From Rhizoclosmatium globosum (lineage: Eukaryota > Chytridiomycota > Chytridiomycetes > Chytridiales > Chytriomycetaceae): a DNA stretch of 64,000 bases. This document shows positions 59,701-64,000 of the stretch, one piece after another. The stretch spans positions 620,001-684,000 of the forward strand of contig MCGO01000003.1 in NCBI GenBank assembly GCA_002104985.1, read 5' to 3'. The translations under genes and the position numbers were made by a program. Below the pieces are notes generated by a model that worked only from the letters and a program-made list of their open reading frames with translations, had not been told where the DNA came from and did not search any database. How positions within the stretch are numbered: the first letter of the stretch is position 1; every line of letters begins with the position of its first letter.

Positions 59701-62700
59701 GGGGAATTAAGGCGAGTGTGTTTCCCTTGAAGTGTGGCGAGCGAGCCTTCCTTTCGATTCTGGTTCTGTTCTTGTTTCTTTTCGATCTGCCACCATCTAC
59801 TCTTTTTTCTACGTCTCCTACTGTAGCTTGCCCTTTCCATTCACAGAATGCGGGACTAACACACTCAATAGACTCCTTGAATCGACTTGGTCCGACGCAC
59901 TCTCGCTGGTTACTGGAATGAACGAATAGTTGGAGTGGAAATGGACGCGATTCTGGAGCAACAAGGCGAGTGTGTATTCCGGTTTAGTGAGCGGGGAGCG
60001 AGTTCATAAGGCAATACCACCTTGAGTGGCGGCTGTGTCGGTAGTGAACTGCCGGAGCGAGGCCTGAGCGGTGTGTTTAAAGGGTGAGCGAGTATATTAG
60101 GCAATACCACCTTGAGTGGCGGCTGTGTCGGTAGTGAACTGCCGGAGCGAGGCCTGAGTGGTGTGATTAGTGGGACTTCACTTTATGTGATTTTATAGTT
60201 TACTTTTTGTTGTGTTTCTACTTCATCTTCTTCCCTCCCCCTATCATCTCACTTTGCCAGGACTAACACACTCAATAGGCTCCTTGAATCGACTTGGTCC
60301 AACGCGCTCTTGCTTGTTACTGGAATGAATAGTCGGAGTGGATATGGACGCGATTCTGGGGAATTAAGGCGAGTGTGTTTCCCTTGAAGTGGCGAGCGAG
60401 CCTTCCTTTCGATTCTGGTTCTGTTCTTGTTTCTTTTCGATCTGCCACCATCTACTCTTTTTTCTACGTCTCCTACTGTAGCTTGCCCTTTCCATTCACA
60501 GAATGCGGGACTAACACACTCAATAGACTCCTTGAATCGACTTGGTCCGACGCACTCTCGCTGGTTACTGGAATGAACGAATAGTTGGAGTGGAAATGGA
60601 CGCGATTCTGGAGCAACAAGGCGAGTGTGTATTCCGGTTTAGTGAGCGGGGAGCGAGTTCATAAGGCAATACCACCTTGAGTGGCGGCTGTGTCGGTAGT
60701 GAACTGCCGGAGCGAGGCCTGAGCGGTGTGTTTAAAGGGTGAGCGAGTATATTAGGCAATACCACCTTGAGTGGCGGCTGTGTCGGTAGTGAACTGCCGG
60801 AGCGAGGCCTGAGCGGTGTGATTAGTGGGACTTCACTTTATGTGATTTTATAGTTTACTTTTTGTTGTGTTTCTACTTCATCTTCTTCCCTCCCCCTATC
60901 ATCTCACTTTGCCAGGACTAACACACTCAATAGGCTCCTTGAATCGACTTGGTCCAACGCGCTCTTGCTTGTTACTGGAATGAATAGTCGGAGTGGATAT
61001 GGACGCGATTCTGGGGAATTAAGGCGAGTGTGTTTCCCTTGAAGTTGCGAGCGACCTTCCTTTCGATTCTGGTTCTGTTCTTGTTTCTTTTCGATCTGCC
61101 ACCATCTACTCTTTTTTCTACGTCTCCTACTGTAGCTTGCCCTTTCCATTCACAGAATGCGGGACTAACACACTCAATAGACTCCTTGAATCGACTTGGT
61201 CCGACGCACTCTCGCTGGTTACTGGAATGAACGAATAGTTGGAGTGGAAATGGACGCGATTCTGGAGCAACAAGGCGAGTGTGTATTCCGGTTTAGTGAG
61301 CGGGGAGCGAGTTCATAAGGCAATACCACCTTGAGTGGCGGCTGTGTCGGTAGTGAACTGCCGGACGAGCCTGAGCGGTGTGTTTAAAGGGGAGCGAGTA
61401 TATTAGGCAATACCACCTTGAGTGGCGGCTGTGTCGGTAGTGAACTGCCGGAGCGAGGCCTGAGCGGTGTGATTAGTGGGACTTCACTTTATGTGATTTT
61501 ATAGTTTACTTTTTGTTGTGTTTCTACTTCATCTTCTTCCCTCCCCCTATCATCTCACTTTGCCAGGACTAACACACTCAATAGGCTCCTTGAATCGACT
61601 TGGTCCAACGCGCTCTTGCTGTTACTGGAATGAATAGTCGGAGTGGATATGGACGCGATTCTGGGGAATTAAGGCGAGTGTGTTTCCCTTGAAGTGTGGC
61701 GAGCGAGCCTTCCTTTCGATTCTGGTTCTGTTCTTGTTTCTTTTCGATCTGCCACCATCTACTCTTTTTTCTACGTCTCCTACTGTAGCTTGCCCTTTCC
61801 ATTCACAGAATGCGGGACTAACACACTCAATAGACTCCTTGAATCGACTTGGTCCGACGCACTCTCGCTGGTTACTGGAATGAACGAATAGTTGGAGTGG
61901 AAATGGACGCGATTCTGGAGCAACAAGGCGAGTGTGTATTCCGGTTTAGTGAGCGGGGAGCGAGTTCATAAGGCAATACCACCTTGAGTGGCGGCTGTGT
62001 CGGTAGTGAACTGCCGGAGCGAGGCCTGAGCGGTGTGTTTAAAGGGTGAGCGAGTATATTAGGCAATACCACCTTGAGTGGCGGCTGTGTCGGTAGTGAA
62101 CTGCCGGAGCGAGGCCTGAGCGGTGTGATTAGTGGGACTTCACTTTATGTGATTTTATAGTTTACTTTTTGTTGTGTTTCTACTTCATCTTCTTCCCTCC
62201 CCCTATCATCTCACTTTGCCAGGACTAACACACTCAATAGGCTCCTTGAATCGACTTGGTCCAACGCGCTCTTGCTTGTTACTGGAATGAATAGTCGGAG
62301 TGGATATGGACGCGATTCTGGGGAATTAAGGCGAGTGTGTTTCCCTTGAAGTGTGGCGAGCGAGCCCTTCCTTTCGATTCTGGTTCTGTTCTTGTTTCTT
62401 TTCGATCTGCCACCATCTACTCTTTTTTCTACGTCTCCTACTGTAGCTTGCCCTTTCCATTCACAGAATGCGGGACTAACACACTCAATAGACTCCTTGA
62501 ATCGACTTGGTCCGACGCACTCTCGCTGGTTACTGGAATGAACGAATAGTTGGAGTGGAAATGGACGCGATTCTGGAGCAACAAGGCGAGTGTGTATTCC
62601 GGTTTAGTGAGCGGGGAGCGAGTTCATAAGGCAATACCACCTTGAGTGGCGGCTGTGTCGGTAGTGAACTGCCGGAGCGAGGCCTGAGCGGTGTGTTTAA

Positions 62701-64000
62701 AGGGTGAGCGAGTATATTAGGCAATACCACCTTGAGTGGCGGCTGTGTCGGTAGTGAACTGCCGGAGCGAGGCCTGAGCGGTGTGATTAGTGGGACTTCA
62801 CTTTATGTGATTTTATAGTTTACTTTTTGTTGTGTTTCTACTTCATCTTCTTCCCTCCCCCTATCATCTCACTTTGCCAGGACTAACACACTCAATAGGC
62901 TCCTTGAATCGACTTGGTCCGACGCACTCTCGCTGGTTACTGGAATGAACGAATAGTTGGAGTGGAAATGGACGCGATTCTGGAGCAACAAGGCGAGTGT
63001 GTATTCCGGTTTAGTGAGCGGGGAGCGAGTTCATAAGGCAATACCACTTGAGTGGCGGCTGTGTCGGTAGTGAACTGCCGGAGCGAGGCCTGAGCGGTGT
63101 GATTAGTGGGACTTCACTTTATGTGATTTTATAGTTTACTTTTTGTTGTGTTTCTACTTCATCTTCTTCCCTCCCCCTATCATCTCACTTTGCCAGGACT
63201 AACACACTCAATAGGCTCCTTGAATCGACTTGGTCCAACGCGCTCTTGCTTGTTACTGGAATGAATAGTCGGAGTGGATATGGACGCGATTCTGGGGAAT
63301 TAAGGCGAGTGTGTTTCCCTTCCTTTCGATTCTGGTTCTGTTCTTGTTTCTTTTCGATCTGCCACCATCTACTCTTTTTTCTACGTCTCCTACTGTAGCT
63401 TGCCCTTTCCATTCACAGAATGCGGGACTAACACACTCAATAGACTCCTTGAATCGACTTGGTCCGACGCACTCTCGCTGGTTACTGGAATGAACGAATA
63501 GTTGGAGTGGAAATGGACGCGATTCTGGAGCAACAAGGCGAGTGTGTATTCCGGTTTAGTGAGCGGGGAGCGAGTTCATAAGGCAATACCACCTTGAGTG
63601 GCGGCTGTGTCGGTAGTGAACTGCCGGAGCGAGGCCTGAGCGGTGTGTTTAAAGGGTGAGCGAGTATATTAGGCAATACCACCTTGAGTGGCGGCTGTGT
63701 CGGTAGTGAACTGCCGGAGCGAGGCCTGAGTGGTGTGATTAGTGGGACTTCACTTTATGTGATTTTATAGTTTACTTTTTGTTGTGTTTCTACTTCATCT
63801 TCTTCCCTCCCCCTATCATCTCACTTTGCCAGGACTAACACACTCAATAGGCTCCTTGAATCGACTTGGTCCAACGCGCTCTTGCTTGTTACTGGAATGA
63901 ATAGTCGGAGTGGATATGGACGCGATTCTGGGGAATTAAGGCGAGTGTGTTTCCCTTCCTTTCGATTCTGGTTCTGTTCTTGTTTCTTTTCGATCTGCCA
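56727..64000 (-). repeat. Right satellite array, inverted relative to the left array
   Basis: The same composite satellite in reverse orientation, with corresponding points at 57,837, 58,495, 59,153, 60,110, 60,765, 62,072, 62,730 and 63,682. It consists mostly of uniform 655-658 bp monomers. Two shortened monomers (about 59,309-59,600 and 62,880-63,180) lack the interval between the two internal modules, like the B class on the left. Right monomers carry diagnostic variants (GTCCATATCCACTCCGACTA; TAACAAGCAAGAGCGCG) rare or absent on the left. It runs off the right edge of the window. Confidence 0.93.

Noticed and set aside
1..64000. Giant transposon with terminal inverted repeats
   Set aside because: No transposase, recombinase or capsid gene lies inside, the contents are ordinary spliced fungal genes, and the flanks are long satellite arrays without defined ends.

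Overview
The window reads as nuclear DNA of a fungus, probably an early-diverging zoosporic (chytrid-like) lineage. The genes are tightly packed and carry short spliceosomal introns (mostly 45-110 bp, GTRNGT...YAG). They include fungal markers: GH18 chitinases, a PRM10/ThrE-type membrane protein, a fungal-type MON2 and a QCR10-like subunit. A TRPV-like channel, rare in Dikarya, points to an early-diverging group. The lineage is an inference from gene content. There is no rRNA, CRISPR array or transposase.

Layout. (1) 1-15,295: tandem satellite of composite monomers (659/749/839 bp, plus a shortened 403-493 bp class) on the + strand, built around a 90-bp core repeat. (2) 15,300-17,960: a non-satellite block that recurs inverted on the right at 54,101-56,716. 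In each arm it holds a decayed intron-containing gene reading outward towards the satellite. (3) 17,681-49,973: a dense island of 17 genes: arrestin-like protein, PAS-like protein, UBL-BAG co-chaperone, tandem chitinase-lectins, GST-like protein, La-related RNA-binding protein, PRM10-like transporter, LEA-2-like vacuolar-type membrane protein, alpha/beta hydrolase, QCR10-like protein, secreted Cys-rich protein, MON2, isochorismatase-family protein, PEX3, two RING/Rcat proteins and a small membrane protein. (4) 50,060-54,100: a TRPV-like channel and an unrecognised gene, both broken by many frame slips. (5) 54,106-54,374: a truncated copy of the 5' end of the arrestin gene, then the inverted block. 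(6) 56,727-64,000: the same satellite in reverse orientation.

The main structural message is that about 36 kb of mostly ordinary genes is flanked by the same satellite plus adjoining block in inverted orientation. That is what a very short chromosome with matching subtelomeres would look like, or a segmental inverted duplication, or a chimeric assembly. The arrestin fragment shows which way the block was copied: from left to right.

The island genes do not form a pathway. Themes are Golgi/endosome trafficking (MON2, arrestin), organelle biogenesis and function (PEX3, QCR10), protein quality control (BAG, RING/Rcat), chitin processing and secretion. Exon boundaries were placed by hand from splice signals and frame continuity. 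Several genes need a one-base correction in a short homopolymer to stay open, which I read as mostly sequencing error, although the density at 50-54 kb may be true decay.
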